NCBI GenBank assembly: GCA_034231615.1
Contig: CM067317.1
Coordinates: 16,266,394-16,330,393 of the forward strand
DNA: 64,000 bases
Reading direction: 5' to 3'
DNA from: Meghimatium bilineatum
Lineage: Eukaryota; Mollusca; Gastropoda; Stylommatophora; Philomycidae
The first letter of the stretch is position 1, and every line of letters starts with the position of its first letter. The notes below the pieces were generated by a model. The model had not been told where the DNA came from and did no database searches. It worked only from the letters and a program-made list of their open reading frames with translations. Shown piece after piece: positions 58,901 to 62,149 of the stretch. Position numbers and translations under genes: made by a program.

Positions 58901-60801
58901 AAAGTACTAATTCAAGCAGAAAAGTTTCAGTGTATGCCAAGTCATCCAATGAAGGAAAGATTCCAAAATCTAGCAATGGGGCGACTGAAAAGGAGCAGCT
59001 TTATCCATCAAGCTAAACGACTTCGCAGACAACTTACAGACCTACCTGATGTTGACAGCCCCTTAAGGTCTGTACCAGAACAAACCCCGTGGAGTGAAAG
59101 CCATGGAATGCCAATATACATTCAGACCCATGTGAAAGGAATACTAAGCGAGGACGAACAGAACAGTGTGCAGCGAAGGACAGTCACCCTCAGTTTCCTG
59201 GATGAGGAATATCCACAAGATATATGGGTCAGAGTGTACACAGATGGGTCAGCACAGAATGCTGTGAGGAATGGAGGTGCAGGTGTATATATAGAATATC
59301 CACACAAGCCTAGAGATACAATCAGAACACCAACAGGAAAATTCTGCAATAATTATGATGCAGAAATCCAGGCAATTAGTGTGGCAGCTAAAAAACTGCT
59401 GAACAACTCTGGCCTACAGCCTGTGGTATTCCTGACAGATGCAAGGTCAGTGCTTCAAGCTCTCCAGTCTGGAAAACTAACAGACTTAAAAAAACTACTT
59501 AGCGAATTGTCTTACCAGTATAGGATAACCATGCAGTGGATACCCTCTCACTGTGGAATACCAGGAAATGAAAAAGCAGACCAACTGGCTAAGGAAGGTG
59601 CTGCCGAAGACCAACCAGATATACCAATCACCTACCATCAGAAAAAACAGATGATCAAGTCAATAAGAAAGCCACAAACACCAACACAAGATGACTATCA
59701 CATTATGAACAGACCAGAACAAGTTATAATTCTACGTCTCAGAACAGGACACAACCGACTCCGCAGTCACATGTATACAAAGTTCAAGATTGGCAACACG
59801 GCCATGTGTACAGGCAGCACAGAGTGCCAAACATATACTTCAAGAGTGTTCTGAGCATGAAACGCTGAGGCAGACATATTGGCCAGAGGAAACAACACTG
59901 GAATCAAAGCTCTATGGGACACTGTATGAACTACAAAAGACAGTGAGTTTTATTAAGGAGACAGAATTACAGATATAGACATGTTTCAAGTGAACGAAAG
60001 AAGAAGAAGAAGAAGAAGAAAACTAGAAATACATCATATATATTATTTGGCTCTGTGATATGGCCTTTTGCAGTGCCCCACTTTACTCCTCATACACTGT
60101 GTTGTGTTCTTGATAGAGACCTTTTGGTCAAAATGTTGATGTATGTGTTTTCCAGTGATTCGCAAAACTTAATTAGCATGTTTTAAATTTTTGCCTGGGA
60201 AATATTGAGCAACCATAGATTTGTCCAGAGTCCTGTCCTGTTGGTTTTTAAGCAATGAGATGTACTGGATGAGACTAAACTAATTCCATAGATGGGGGAG
60301 GAGGTAACAAATATATACACCTAACCCCACAAAATCAGAACATGACTTTTAGTACTAGGAACCTATCCCGAAAGGTTGATTAAACCTCTTTCTCTCCCCA
60401 GAAGCAATTTTTAACAAAAAAGACAATCAATTTCTTCATAAAATAGAGAAATTCACATGAAATTGCACAAATTACCTTTTTTAAGCTTAAATCTCCTTCC
60501 CCCCCCCCCCCCCCCCCCCCATGAAAACATCTATGAACCTGGAACACATATGGATTTGCAACTGGTTATTTGCATATGATAATCAATTATATGTTGTGCT
60601 TTTTTTACTTCAGGCTTTGGAAGCATTGGCACCTGCATTGAAGGTCCCATTATTGGTCTTGTCACTATCTATACTGGATGGTCTGGCATGTTTTACCTCA
60701 TGATTGGCCTGTCAGCCCTTGGAACTTTAGCAACCTACAGAGCAGCTGTTCTAAATTCAAGGATTAATAAGTCAACAGCTGAGTTCATTGATGGTGTATA
60801 A
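25393..60801 (+). CDS. SLC37/GlpT-like sugar-phosphate (organophosphate:Pi) antiporter
   Basis: Thirteen exons join to 1290 nt of coding sequence (429 residues plus TAA) with every splice phase consistent: 25414-25506, 31281-31373, 38086-38166, 38522-38590, 39499-39624, 42940-42999, 43697-43769, 44580-44664, 45805-45895, 47348-47442, 51849-52009, 54669-54743 and 60614-60801. The product is a multi-pass, MFS-type membrane protein. YFLRKPLGV (R26) and VVRYCMYMWLP (R243) resemble the two phosphate-binding arginine contexts of bacterial GlpT (R45, R269). The CWPN motif (about residues 115-118) matches the GWP element of SLC37 proteins, and FGARK is the MFS loop 2-3 motif. By family it should exchange a phosphorylated three- to six-carbon metabolite for phosphate across an internal or plasma membrane. 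The exact substrate is not inferable. Length is near the roughly 430 residues of SLC37A4, shorter than SLC37A1-3. Confidence 0.93.
25850..26410 (+). mobile_element. LINE reverse transcriptase fragment
   Basis: Plus-strand frames show WASAPTIIRLRLSQESQLSP then VLFNV (RT motif B region), a YADN-like motif C in MLYADNILVFKQ, then LGVLFDRGLSSSGKLTHHFK. The order and wording match the RT-RNase H LINE at 28.3-31.1 kb. Frames are broken. Confidence 0.7.
27170..27830 (+). mobile_element. LINE C-terminal tail, split by AT-rich DNA
   Basis: A LMYGSEIWTIN-like block at about 27187-27225 and DAFEMW near 27240 are followed, after about 250 bp of AT-rich insertion, by KYFEHIKRHD and LLKGRQARGRQRYKWES near 27606-27690. 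This is the standard order in LINE RT tails. The element is dead. Confidence 0.65.
27895..28260. repeat. Interspersed repeat with internal degenerate tandem units
   Basis: Units of about 40-50 bp containing GACATCAAA-CATATCAAG-TCTTGTAATGTAGAG recur between 27958 and 28100. A related, shorter copy lies at 38950-39190, sharing GTTGGCCCC, AAAATGC and CTCAT words. The family is unidentified. Confidence 0.55.
28340..31110 (+). mobile_element. RT-RNase H non-LTR retrotransposon, decayed
   Basis: The order is: a decayed endonuclease C-terminus and linker (28340-28980); RT from 28991 (TSDGAPGPDRLRYSLLKDIA, YRPGRDTTTNAA); a frame change near 29400; palm with SVDLEDAYNRI and IYFDDLLLYK (FDD in place of YADD); then LGITFDRSLSFTKHV near 29920. 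RNase H follows at about 30557-30800 (YTDGSV, METEMEAV-like helix, CPGHAGVMGNERAD). The RNase H segment lacks the roughly 45 residues that normally carry the third acidic residue. At least four frame breaks show it is inactive. It shares the transporter's orientation. Confidence 0.85.
31281..31373 (+). CDS. Transporter exon 2
   Basis: The acceptor is ACTTTTTTTCAG. The exon is 31 codons in phase 0 at both ends (IKADLQKDMSLTTSQLGWLD to PYAFMQ), covering the loop and start of TM2. The donor is CAG|GTAAAT. The donor lies inside the 13-bp target duplication of the adjacent LINE. Confidence 0.92.
31381..31733 (+). mobile_element. 5'-truncated LINE 3' end, inserted at a splice donor
   Basis: The 353-bp insert carries the same RT C-terminal tail as 168-600 (ILQGAVEGGRSRGGQ, CAEASNVVP). 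It ends in an ATTG-type repeat. It is bounded by ATGCAGGTAAATA at 31368-31380 and 31734-31746, a perfect 13-bp target duplication that includes the CAG|GTAAAT splice donor of exon 2. Confidence 0.92.
32655..33480 (-). mobile_element. LINE RT C-terminal half, uninterrupted copy
   Basis: The minus strand has LLFADDPSLIY near 33440-33410, then a break, then 165 codons (33258-32761). These include FKYLGSMFSKNGRLDREI, CETW-like CQTWSLTASGQRK, NFFGHLMRMN and KGRPQKRW. The order is normal for a LINE from motif C to the C-terminus. Its relative at 62150-63690 is interrupted by a MITE. Confidence 0.85.
33600..33862 (+). mobile_element. GAA-tailed SINE (family A), long copy
   Basis: The copy starts near GAGAGCAAAGAATGGAAACA, contains GCTGAAGTTAAATGTG, and ends GAGTTTGAGAATAAATGCAGAAGAAGAA. 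The wording matches 47567-47808 and the reverse of 50849-51120. Confidence 0.75.
34235..34520 (+). mobile_element. Degraded LINE tail
   Basis: Plus-strand frames show YGHMMRLSLMTKD and GMVEGGRTHGW in the order of the LINE tails at 168-600 and 31381-31733. The end reads CCTACGATCCTGACGGGTTA then TGGGTTTTATTAG. It is heavily decayed. Confidence 0.55.
34880..35150 (-). mobile_element. tRNA-derived SINE, antisense
   Basis: The minus strand has an A-box-like GTGGATCGCATGGCCGTGTT and a B-box-like GAGGTTCAATCC (about 35083-35094 on the plus strand), followed by a decayed body. It is not a functional tRNA. Confidence 0.5.
35185..35345 (+). mobile_element. GAA-tailed SINE (family A), short copy
   Basis: It has the same layout as 18068-18220: GCTGAAGTCTGATGTGTTC, GAACTACATCCTACTGGAAA, then GTTGGAGTTTGAGGATGAAC, ending in a degraded A-rich tail. 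Confidence 0.7.
35399..35490 (+). mobile_element. Penelope-like end with hammerhead-like core
   Basis: The block CTTGATAAAAGCATTTTGG then TCGAAATATTGAT is followed by GCAAAACTTTATTACTCTG and TTCCTGGATTTATC. This copy keeps the GAAA strand of the hammerhead-type core better than the others. Confidence 0.45.
36250..36395 (-). mobile_element. tRNA-derived SINE, antisense
   Basis: On the minus strand, A-box-like TGCAGTGGTTAGTGTACTGG is followed after about 30 nt by B-box-like TTGGTTAATTCCCC. This is the spacing of a tRNA-type polymerase III promoter. A short decayed body follows. Confidence 0.6.
37569..37795. repeat. 18-bp minisatellite, about 12 copies
   Basis: The unit TGCACCTCAATTTCAATA is repeated almost without change for about 220 bp. 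Because 18 is divisible by 3 and no frame contains a stop, several frames on both strands are open (MHLNFN, CTSISI, HIEIEV-type repeats). It is intronic and not considered coding. Confidence 0.95.
38086..38166 (+). CDS. Transporter exon 3
   Basis: This exon is 27 codons in phase 0 at both ends. The acceptor is TATTCAG and the donor ATG|GTAAGT. It encodes IILGPVGAKFGARKTFGTCL, which holds the G-x-x-x-D/G-R-x-G/A-R/K-like loop between TM2 and TM3 typical of MFS proteins. Confidence 0.93.
38167..38521. other. Transporter intron 3
   Basis: This is a short 355-bp intron with no gene. It contains the hairpin 38452-38495 close to its 3' end. Confidence 0.85.
38452..38495. repeat. Perfect-arm hairpin upstream of exon 4
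   Basis: Arms GATGTGAACAAGTCA and TGACTTGTTCACATC are exact complements. The interior AACAATTATTGTT pairs further, leaving a single bulged C. The 3' arm ends 26 nt before exon 4. Confidence 0.9.
38522..38590 (+). CDS. Transporter exon 4
   Basis: This exon is 23 codons in phase 0. The acceptor is TTGTATTTCAG and the donor CAG|GTACTG. It encodes the hydrophobic VSFGYFSSFGFWFFLLFLNG, a transmembrane segment. Confidence 0.93.
38591..39498. other. Transporter intron 4
   Basis: The intron contains a diverged interspersed repeat at 38950-39190 (related to 27895-28260) and nothing else recognisable. Confidence 0.7.
39499..39624 (+). CDS. Transporter exon 5 (WPN motif)
   Basis: This exon is 42 codons in phase 0. 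The acceptor is GCTTCCCAG and the donor GCA|GTAAGT. It encodes AQCWPNCTKGLLCWF, the counterpart of the QxxGWPxxxxxxxxWF motif of SLC37 proteins. A glycine-rich helix GMFGTCAFAGGVIGT follows. Confidence 0.95.
39625..42939. other. Transporter intron 5
   Basis: The intron contains a probable third MITE copy with local repeats (39934-40750). In 40900-42939 I see no recognisable gene. Small imperfect repeats (AATGATTAATGTAAATG) occur near 42085-42140. Confidence 0.65.
39934..40750. mobile_element. Probable TTAA-type MITE, copy 3, with internal repeats
   Basis: The left edge reads TTTAACCTTCACTAGATTG, matching the CCTTCAC end of the MITEs at 7685-8570 and 62521-63398. The right edge reads GTGCTAAAAGTTTAA, like their CTAAAGG-TTAA end but with a changed terminus. 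Inside, a segment near 40215-40300 is repeated at 40390-40470 and again inverted at 40770-40890. Boundaries are uncertain. Confidence 0.45.
42940..42999 (+). CDS. Transporter exon 6
   Basis: This exon is 20 codons in phase 0. The acceptor is TTTTTTCCCTTAG and the donor GTG|GTGAGT. It encodes VYLQANYGWRSVYFYPSIIV. The GWRxxF/Y-like signature before the end of the N-terminal half is common in the organophosphate antiporter family. Confidence 0.94.
43000..43696. other. Transporter intron 6
   Basis: The intron holds the 5' half of a family-A SINE (about 43080-43240, plus strand). Otherwise it is AT-rich without genes. Confidence 0.65.
43697..43769 (+). CDS. Transporter exon 7
   Basis: This exon is 73 nt, phase 0 in and phase 1 out. 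The acceptor is TATGTTTCAG and the donor AGAG|GTGAGT. It encodes FVMGCLVLLLFNQPEEV, the TM6 end. The following cytosolic loop begins with a short hydrophilic stretch. Confidence 0.92.
43770..44579. other. Transporter intron 7
   Basis: The intron is AT-rich. A GC-richer patch at about 44170-44400 looks like an old insertion but matches nothing I recognise. Confidence 0.6.
44580..44664 (+). CDS. Transporter exon 8 (central loop)
   Basis: This exon is 85 nt, phase 1 in and phase 2 out. The acceptor is ACCTACAAG and the donor TGCC|GTAAGT. It encodes the hydrophilic central loop IDKTRDPQASSSGTSLEKP and LDLWRLP, as expected between the two six-helix halves. Confidence 0.9.
44665..45804. other. Transporter intron 8
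   Basis: The intron holds a minus-strand LINE fragment at 45040-45785 that ends about 20 bp from the exon 9 acceptor. The remainder is AT-rich. Confidence 0.75.
45040..45785 (-). mobile_element. LINE RT fragment next to exon 9
   Basis: The minus strand carries RYENDIPLLSRNPTGVE (degraded YADD region) near 45770-45720. FEYLESTINTTGDCSAEIRK follows, then a HIKRHNCLERLVTKGKISGK-like tail ending near 45050. Stops separate the parts. Confidence 0.7.
45805..45895 (+). CDS. Transporter exon 9 (second substrate arginine)
   Basis: This exon is 91 nt, phase 2 in and phase 0 out. The acceptor is TTTATTATTTGCAG and the donor GCC|GTAAGT. It encodes EISTAVFCLKVVRYCMYMWL then PMYLLQA. R243 sits in the position of the TM7 arginine that binds phosphate in GlpT. 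Confidence 0.94.
47035..47250 (-). mobile_element. LINE C-terminal tail
   Basis: Minus-strand frames read HMDRMLCDSLVYKEYMKRGE and RRAKGRPRV, the HV-RM-D ... GRP pattern of LINE RT tails. Its 5' end coincides with the hairpin 47213-47270. Confidence 0.6.
47213..47270. repeat. 22-bp perfect inverted repeat
   Basis: The 22-nt arm at 47213-47234 (start CTTTATAAACTAATG) is the exact reverse complement of 47249-47270, around a 14-nt loop. It lies at the 5' junction of a truncated LINE tail and 77 bp before exon 10. Confidence 0.95.
47348..47442 (+). CDS. Transporter exon 10
   Basis: This exon is 95 nt, phase 0 in and phase 2 out. The acceptor is TCTTCCCAG and the donor GACAG|GTTGGT. It encodes MAGIFSTVFEIGGVSGSALI ending in FALDR, the AGxxSTxFxxGGxxG helix and SDR-like loop found in SLC37 proteins. 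Confidence 0.95.
47567..47808 (+). mobile_element. GAA-tailed SINE (family A), long copy
   Basis: It contains AAACAAAGACTAGCAACACTG, GCCATGCTGAAGTTGGATGTG, GCTGTAAACCATAACACAGC and a terminal TTGAAAATGAATGCAGACGA. It matches the other long copies but its terminal GAA repeats are lost. Confidence 0.75.
47810..48450 (+). mobile_element. LINE RT C-terminal half
   Basis: Plus-strand pieces EVVNKFHSLGSIITDNL, IGLTSM...LSQRVWKNN, MHCLRGISW and MENG with CKCDLK-like words appear in the order of LINE RT tails. There are several frame breaks. Confidence 0.7.
48527..48710 (+). mobile_element. SINE family B body
   Basis: It shares CACCACAGG, CGGACCGTTCAGAAAGCAAT and TATATTGCCTAGAAAATCA with the copy at 2457-2720, but lacks the tRNA-like head. 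Confidence 0.65.
48700..49020 (-). mobile_element. LINE C-terminal tail, second family
   Basis: The minus strand shows KTNADVLNYAGVKRKIKTN, FLGHAQ, then LIDNTRDRESWRNMIA. This is the order of RT tails of a LINE different from the one at 49020-49960. Confidence 0.65.
49020..49960 (-). mobile_element. Endonuclease-RT LINE, RT palm and tail
   Basis: The minus strand from 49957 has LSEWFEVQSGVKQGYTLSP then HLF (motif B), HELRYADDTVLLSNH (intact YADD at about 49795-49784), [10 protein letters not shown], then HLFGHIKRQ in the tail near 49220. It is a close relative of the 15.5-18.1 kb copy. Confidence 0.82.
50653..50720 (+). mobile_element. Penelope-like end with hammerhead-like core
   Basis: The block CTTGATAAAGACCTTTTGC then TCAAAAATTTGAT has the same layout as the copies at 1959, 35399 and 55999, with a less conserved continuation. 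Confidence 0.4.
50849..51120 (-). mobile_element. GAA-tailed SINE (family A), longest copy
   Basis: Read on the minus strand it starts near GTTGCCAGGGCCAAAAAAGG. It runs through GATGGAGTTGGCTGTCCCAT and AGCCATGCTGAAGTCGTATA, and ends GAACGCAGAAGAAGAAGAAA. At about 270 bp it best represents the full-length family. Confidence 0.8.
51849..52009 (+). CDS. Transporter exon 11
   Basis: This exon is 161 nt, phase 2 in and phase 1 out. The acceptor is TTAATTACAG and the donor CTCT|GTGAGT. It encodes two hydrophobic segments (GIGIFVLISTVSLVLFIV and INSLFMFIAGAFNAGPDILL), TM9 and TM10. The GPDxLL sequence is shared with SLC37-type proteins. Confidence 0.95.
52770..53030 (+). mobile_element. tRNA-derived SINE (family C)
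   Basis: A-box-like GTGGCCTAGTTGGTGG and B-box-like ATGTTCGAAATCATG are spaced as in a tRNA promoter. A distinct body follows (GTCGACTCAGCTGTAAATGA, GGGGAGGTAAAGATTGCAAG, CCCCACCTAATAGTTACTGC) that looks like a conserved SINE central domain. Confidence 0.7.
53262..53395 (+). mobile_element. SINE family B body fragment
   Basis: It shares GCTG(TG)TTGATGGTTACATTC-TGAATAGGATTCGCTA with the distal parts of 2457-2720 and 48527-48710. Confidence 0.5.
54669..54743 (+). CDS. Transporter exon 12
   Basis: This exon is 75 nt, phase 1 in and phase 1 out. The acceptor is TGATTTCAG and the donor AATG|GTGAGT. It encodes GTVPAELVEKQNKNAATATI then GLVN, leading into the GFGSIG motif of exon 13. Confidence 0.95.
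55530..55845 (-). mobile_element. Two adjacent family-A SINE copies, antisense
   Basis: 55530-55680 and 55685-55845 each carry, on the minus strand, a GCTGAAGATGGG/GCCAAAATCAG-like start, GTTGCGCCAAT-type words and a GAGTTTGGGAAAGAACG or AGTTTAAGAATGAAC end. They lie in tandem, the same way round. Confidence 0.65.
55911..56367 (+). repeat. Left copy of a 457-bp direct repeat (probable LINE target duplication)
   Basis: It starts ACTAGAAATACATCAT and ends TTGCACAAATTACCT. Over its whole length it matches 60022-60477 except for one A/G substitution (GATATGACC versus GATATGGCC) and one missing A (GCCCCAACT versus GCCCCACT). It contains a Penelope-like end at 55999-56085. Confidence 0.97.
56347..57492 (+). 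CDS. LINE endonuclease ORF, 5'-truncated with host-derived start
   Basis: This AP-endonuclease domain of a non-LTR retrotransposon is normally used to nick the target DNA for reverse transcription. The 381 codons include CCIQETHL (catalytic Glu, about residue 38), GDFNSHSQSWGYD (about 131), TPDLAFHS and GSDHRPV (Asp-His, about 207). A lysine/arginine-rich linker follows. The first seven codons (MKLHKLP) lie in the duplicated flank 55911-56367, so the element proper starts at 56368 with its own N-terminus missing. The ORF ends at 57492 after a frameshift near 57470-57485. The continuation (ILTGKHAADYFADS) is in the next frame and belongs to the RT ORF. Confidence 0.88.
   Translation: MKLHKLPEGVNSKRDGYSKKLELENVLSEEQVSICCIQETHLSSDIAFKIRGYQCYRSDRKDRRKGGILTLVKNNISACQLEVYMEGAEYQMLHLKTDSAEFHLLNYYCPNDKPLALDTIPDKERLMVCGDFNSHSQSWGYDHIDKRGEELESWQDENNLILINQPADLPTFYSRAWHTTSTPDLAFHSPGLEWNITRVVGKQLGGSDHRPVFLEIHNEFTKDSSTLTRWNYKRADWKMYQHLTSVLVKDMNLDKDINRAVSEFNRCILHAASKTIPRGARKNYKPYWNDELEKLQNEMETSRKQAENRPSQEHHNKYQQTKAKFQRAKLQARRSSWKEKTESLNLERDTRKLWKLVKQLNDEGTGRNTRITLYKDRHFNR
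57428..59854 (+). CDS. LINE reverse transcriptase-RNase H ORF
   Basis: The ORF has 808 codons. RT blocks include KMKKSPGADGVSNEMI (about residue 90), NYRPISLTSCLCKTMERI, LVLAAWIDLRKAFDKVW (motif A Asp), RHGVPQGGVLSPTLF (motif B) and MYADDLVIW (about 304-312, catalytic DD). These are followed by PTYLGVTFDDKLTWKQHI. RNase H begins near residue 602 (VYTDGS) and has AEIQAI, FLTDARS and IPSHCGIPGNEKADQLA, so all four acidic positions are present. The natural C-terminus continues in another frame after about 59810 (AKHILQECSEHETLRQTYWP). The true upstream join is to the endonuclease frame, so the ATG at 57428 is probably not the native start. Confidence 0.9.
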   Translation: MMKVQGEIPGSHFIKIDILTGKHAADYFADSFAEDNNVKVSPDKQQEVRENQQNIGQGEPIPEVMEAPITMRELEHAISKLKMKKSPGADGVSNEMIRNLGIAARAKLLQIFNTSWSTGNVPQAWREAIMIPLLKSGKDGNIVSNYRPISLTSCLCKTMERIINLRMQWYLESENLLVSQQAGFRQCYSTEDQATYLSQEIEDAFQEKKLVLAAWIDLRKAFDKVWKEGLLKKLRNCRVSSRMYKWVKAYLHNRRARVQLDGRKSKKVLLRHGVPQGGVLSPTLFLVYINDLVAELPHGIKVAMYADDLVIWCTEEHATVATKQIQRGIDTLTLWANRWCVSINTDKCSTTLFTLSPKQKAGHIKIDGELLKEDKQPTYLGVTFDDKLTWKQHINKATTKARRKLAILRKLSGTTWGASGNILSKVYQQGIRPHLEYGSAAWCPASNTTLQDLDKVQNQALRIMLGAMKSTPIAEMQKMGRMQTLGERRDTKVLIQAEKFQCMPSHPMKERFQNLAMGRLKRSSFIHQAKRLRRQLTDLPDVDSPLRSVPEQTPWSESHGMPIYIQTHVKGILSEDEQNSVQRRTVTLSFLDEEYPQDIWVRVYTDGSAQNAVRNGGAGVYIEYPHKPRDTIRTPTGKFCNNYDAEIQAISVAAKKLLNNSGLQPVVFLTDARSVLQALQSGKLTDLKKLLSELSYQYRITMQWIPSHCGIPGNEKADQLAKEGAAEDQPDIPITYHQKKQMIKSIRKPQTPTQDDYHIMNRPEQVIILRLRTGHNRLRSHMYTKFKIGNTAMCTGSTECQTYTSRVF
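59790..59978 (+). pseudogene. Frameshifted C-terminus of the LINE ORF
   Basis: The ORF reads SAKHILQECSEHETLRQTYW, LYGTLYELQKTVSFIKETEL and a stop at 59978. This is the usual end of this LINE's protein, separated from the RNase H frame by a one-base-type shift near 59810. The Cys/His pattern CTG...HILQEC resembles the terminal zinc-knuckle-like motif of the family. Confidence 0.75.
60022..60477 (+). repeat. Right copy of the 457-bp direct repeat
   Basis: It follows the GAA-rich 3' tail of the LINE directly and ends TTGCACAAATTACCT before TTTTTTAAGC. It differs from 55911-56367 at two positions only. No TG...CA termini, primer-binding site or polypurine tract support an LTR reading. Confidence 0.97.
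60499..60520 (+). repeat. 22-base poly-C run
   Basis: This homopolymer of C lies about 90 bp upstream of the exon 13 acceptor. Its length may be unreliable in the assembly. Confidence 0.9.
60614..60801 (+). CDS. Transporter exon 13 (stop codon exon)
   Basis: This exon is 188 nt, entered in phase 1. The acceptor is TTTTTTTACTTCAG and TAA is at 60799-60801. It encodes GFGSIGTCIEGPIIGLV, GWSGMFYLMIGLSALGTL and a short hydrophilic tail NSRINKSTAEFIDGV, giving TM11 and TM12. Confidence 0.95.
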
Positions 60802-60815
60802 ACACAACTATCTGG

Positions 60816-60821
60816 AATAAA
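60816..60821 (+). terminator. Candidate polyadenylation signal AATAAA
   Basis: The AATAAA lies 15 nt after the stop codon and is followed by a TTGTTGTGT-type stretch. If used, the 3' UTR would be only about 40 nt. Later signals are also possible in the AT-rich downstream DNA. Confidence 0.4.
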
Positions 60822-62140
60822 TTGTTGTGTAAGATGCAATAGACTTTGTATATCAAAGTTTGTAAGAAAGGTGGTACACTAGCTTTCTCATGGGTCTGTT
60901 AATGTTATGTTTCTAGAATACCCATGTACTTGCTGTTGGAATTTGCATATGTTACTGTTTTATTGAAATATGTTTTGGGGTTTTCCAATGTGTTTATTGG
61001 GTTGTTTTATAGATGTGGTTTTATATCTAATATTTTTGTATTAGTTTTTCATGTTTGTATAAAAACTAATCAGTAGATAATATTTATATGAAAATGTATG
61101 TTCAATTTTTGTTGCCATTGTTGTCCATTCCATTTCACATCACATTTAATTCCCCAACATTAGCTATCTATATTTGCATTAAATCACTATGTATTTTCAA
61201 CAGCAGATCATTCAGTGTTTTCAGGTCCTATATGTGCATCAAAAAATATTATCTTTGTCCACATATTTTCATTTCTGGCATCTATAAAGGAACACATCAT
61301 CATCTACATCAAATATGAGCCTTATGAGACAGATTTAATTTTATTTTGTTTCAACCAGAATATTCTTTATTAGATCTAAATTTCTACAATGCTGGTTTAC
61401 CCACCTTAATGTCAGAAAAACCTAGTGACATCTTTAAAATTCACCTGAATGACAGCACATGTCCTGATTCACAGTGCCACCCACAAAGTAAATCTAACAC
61501 AAACAATGCCTTTTGTCCATTGGAAGTTGATTATCAATCATGTGCTTGTTTATCAGCAATCTGAATTTTGAAAGATTGCGTAAACTCAGTGTTTAGAAAT
61601 CTCTCAAATCACAAGCAGCATAGAAAAATAATTTATGCTAAGACCAAATAGCCAAATAATTTGTTCATGCTGAAGCCAAATCTTCAAAGTATTTGCTATT
61701 AACTCTGCTAATAGAACAGTTGTGAGGCTTTATATTTACACCATACATGTACCATCTTTTCATTTTCATTACTTAGTTGACTATAAATGTCCTATACAAC
61801 GATCATTGCTCATTTTTTTCATGACGTGCACATTTTATAGTATTGAAGAAGTTAAATTGTAATGTGGGTTTACAAGGTCATCAGTTGATTTCATTATGTT
61901 TTGTATTATTACTTGTTTATATTATGATAAGTATGGATGGCATGTTTGCTTATTCATTAATTTTCATGATGTGTGTGAGTACCTATTATTTATTGAGCAT
62001 TTTACCTGAGTATTCTGTGTTCAAAATATCAGAATACGTTAAAATAAATTTTAGTAAAAAGCAGAAAATTGTGATATATGGTTGTTTTCTGTCAAGAAAA
62101 CTTAACCTGAACCTATTGTCTATCCCCAGGTGGATGATGG
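60822..62140. other. Region downstream of the transporter gene
   Basis: The stretch is AT-rich with no recognised gene. A plus-strand open stretch at 61359-61567 behind a plausible acceptor (TTTTGTTTCAACCAG) could be an alternative 3' exon. The rest shows nothing. Confidence 0.5.
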
Positions 62141-62149
62141 TTGATGTTA

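Larger units (their letters stand above)
56368..60021 (+). mobile_element. Young RT-RNase H non-LTR retrotransposon (about 3.65 kb)
   Basis: The element has endonuclease, reverse transcriptase and RNase H domains in order, as in I/Tad/R1-group LINEs with RNase H. It is truncated at the 5' end within the endonuclease. At the 3' end a TGAACGAAAGAAGAAGAAG tail directly abuts the right direct repeat, a hallmark of target-primed reverse transcription. The reading frame is broken at only two places (about 57475 and 59810). It lies in the last transporter intron in the gene's orientation. Confidence 0.93.
54744..60613. other. Transporter intron 12 with a recent LINE insertion
   Basis: The last intron is 5.9 kb. 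Two minus-strand family-A SINE copies (55530-55680, 55685-55845), a 12-base C run near 55092 and a 22-base C run at 60499-60520 accompany the 3.65-kb LINE and its duplicated flanks (55911-60477). 54850-55520 shows nothing recognisable. Confidence 0.8.

Noticed and set aside
55911-60477. LTR retrotransposon with 457-bp LTRs
   Set aside because: The interior encodes an AP-endonuclease and a non-LTR type RT with a GAA-rich 3' tail. The repeats lack TG...CA ends, and no primer-binding site or polypurine tract is visible.
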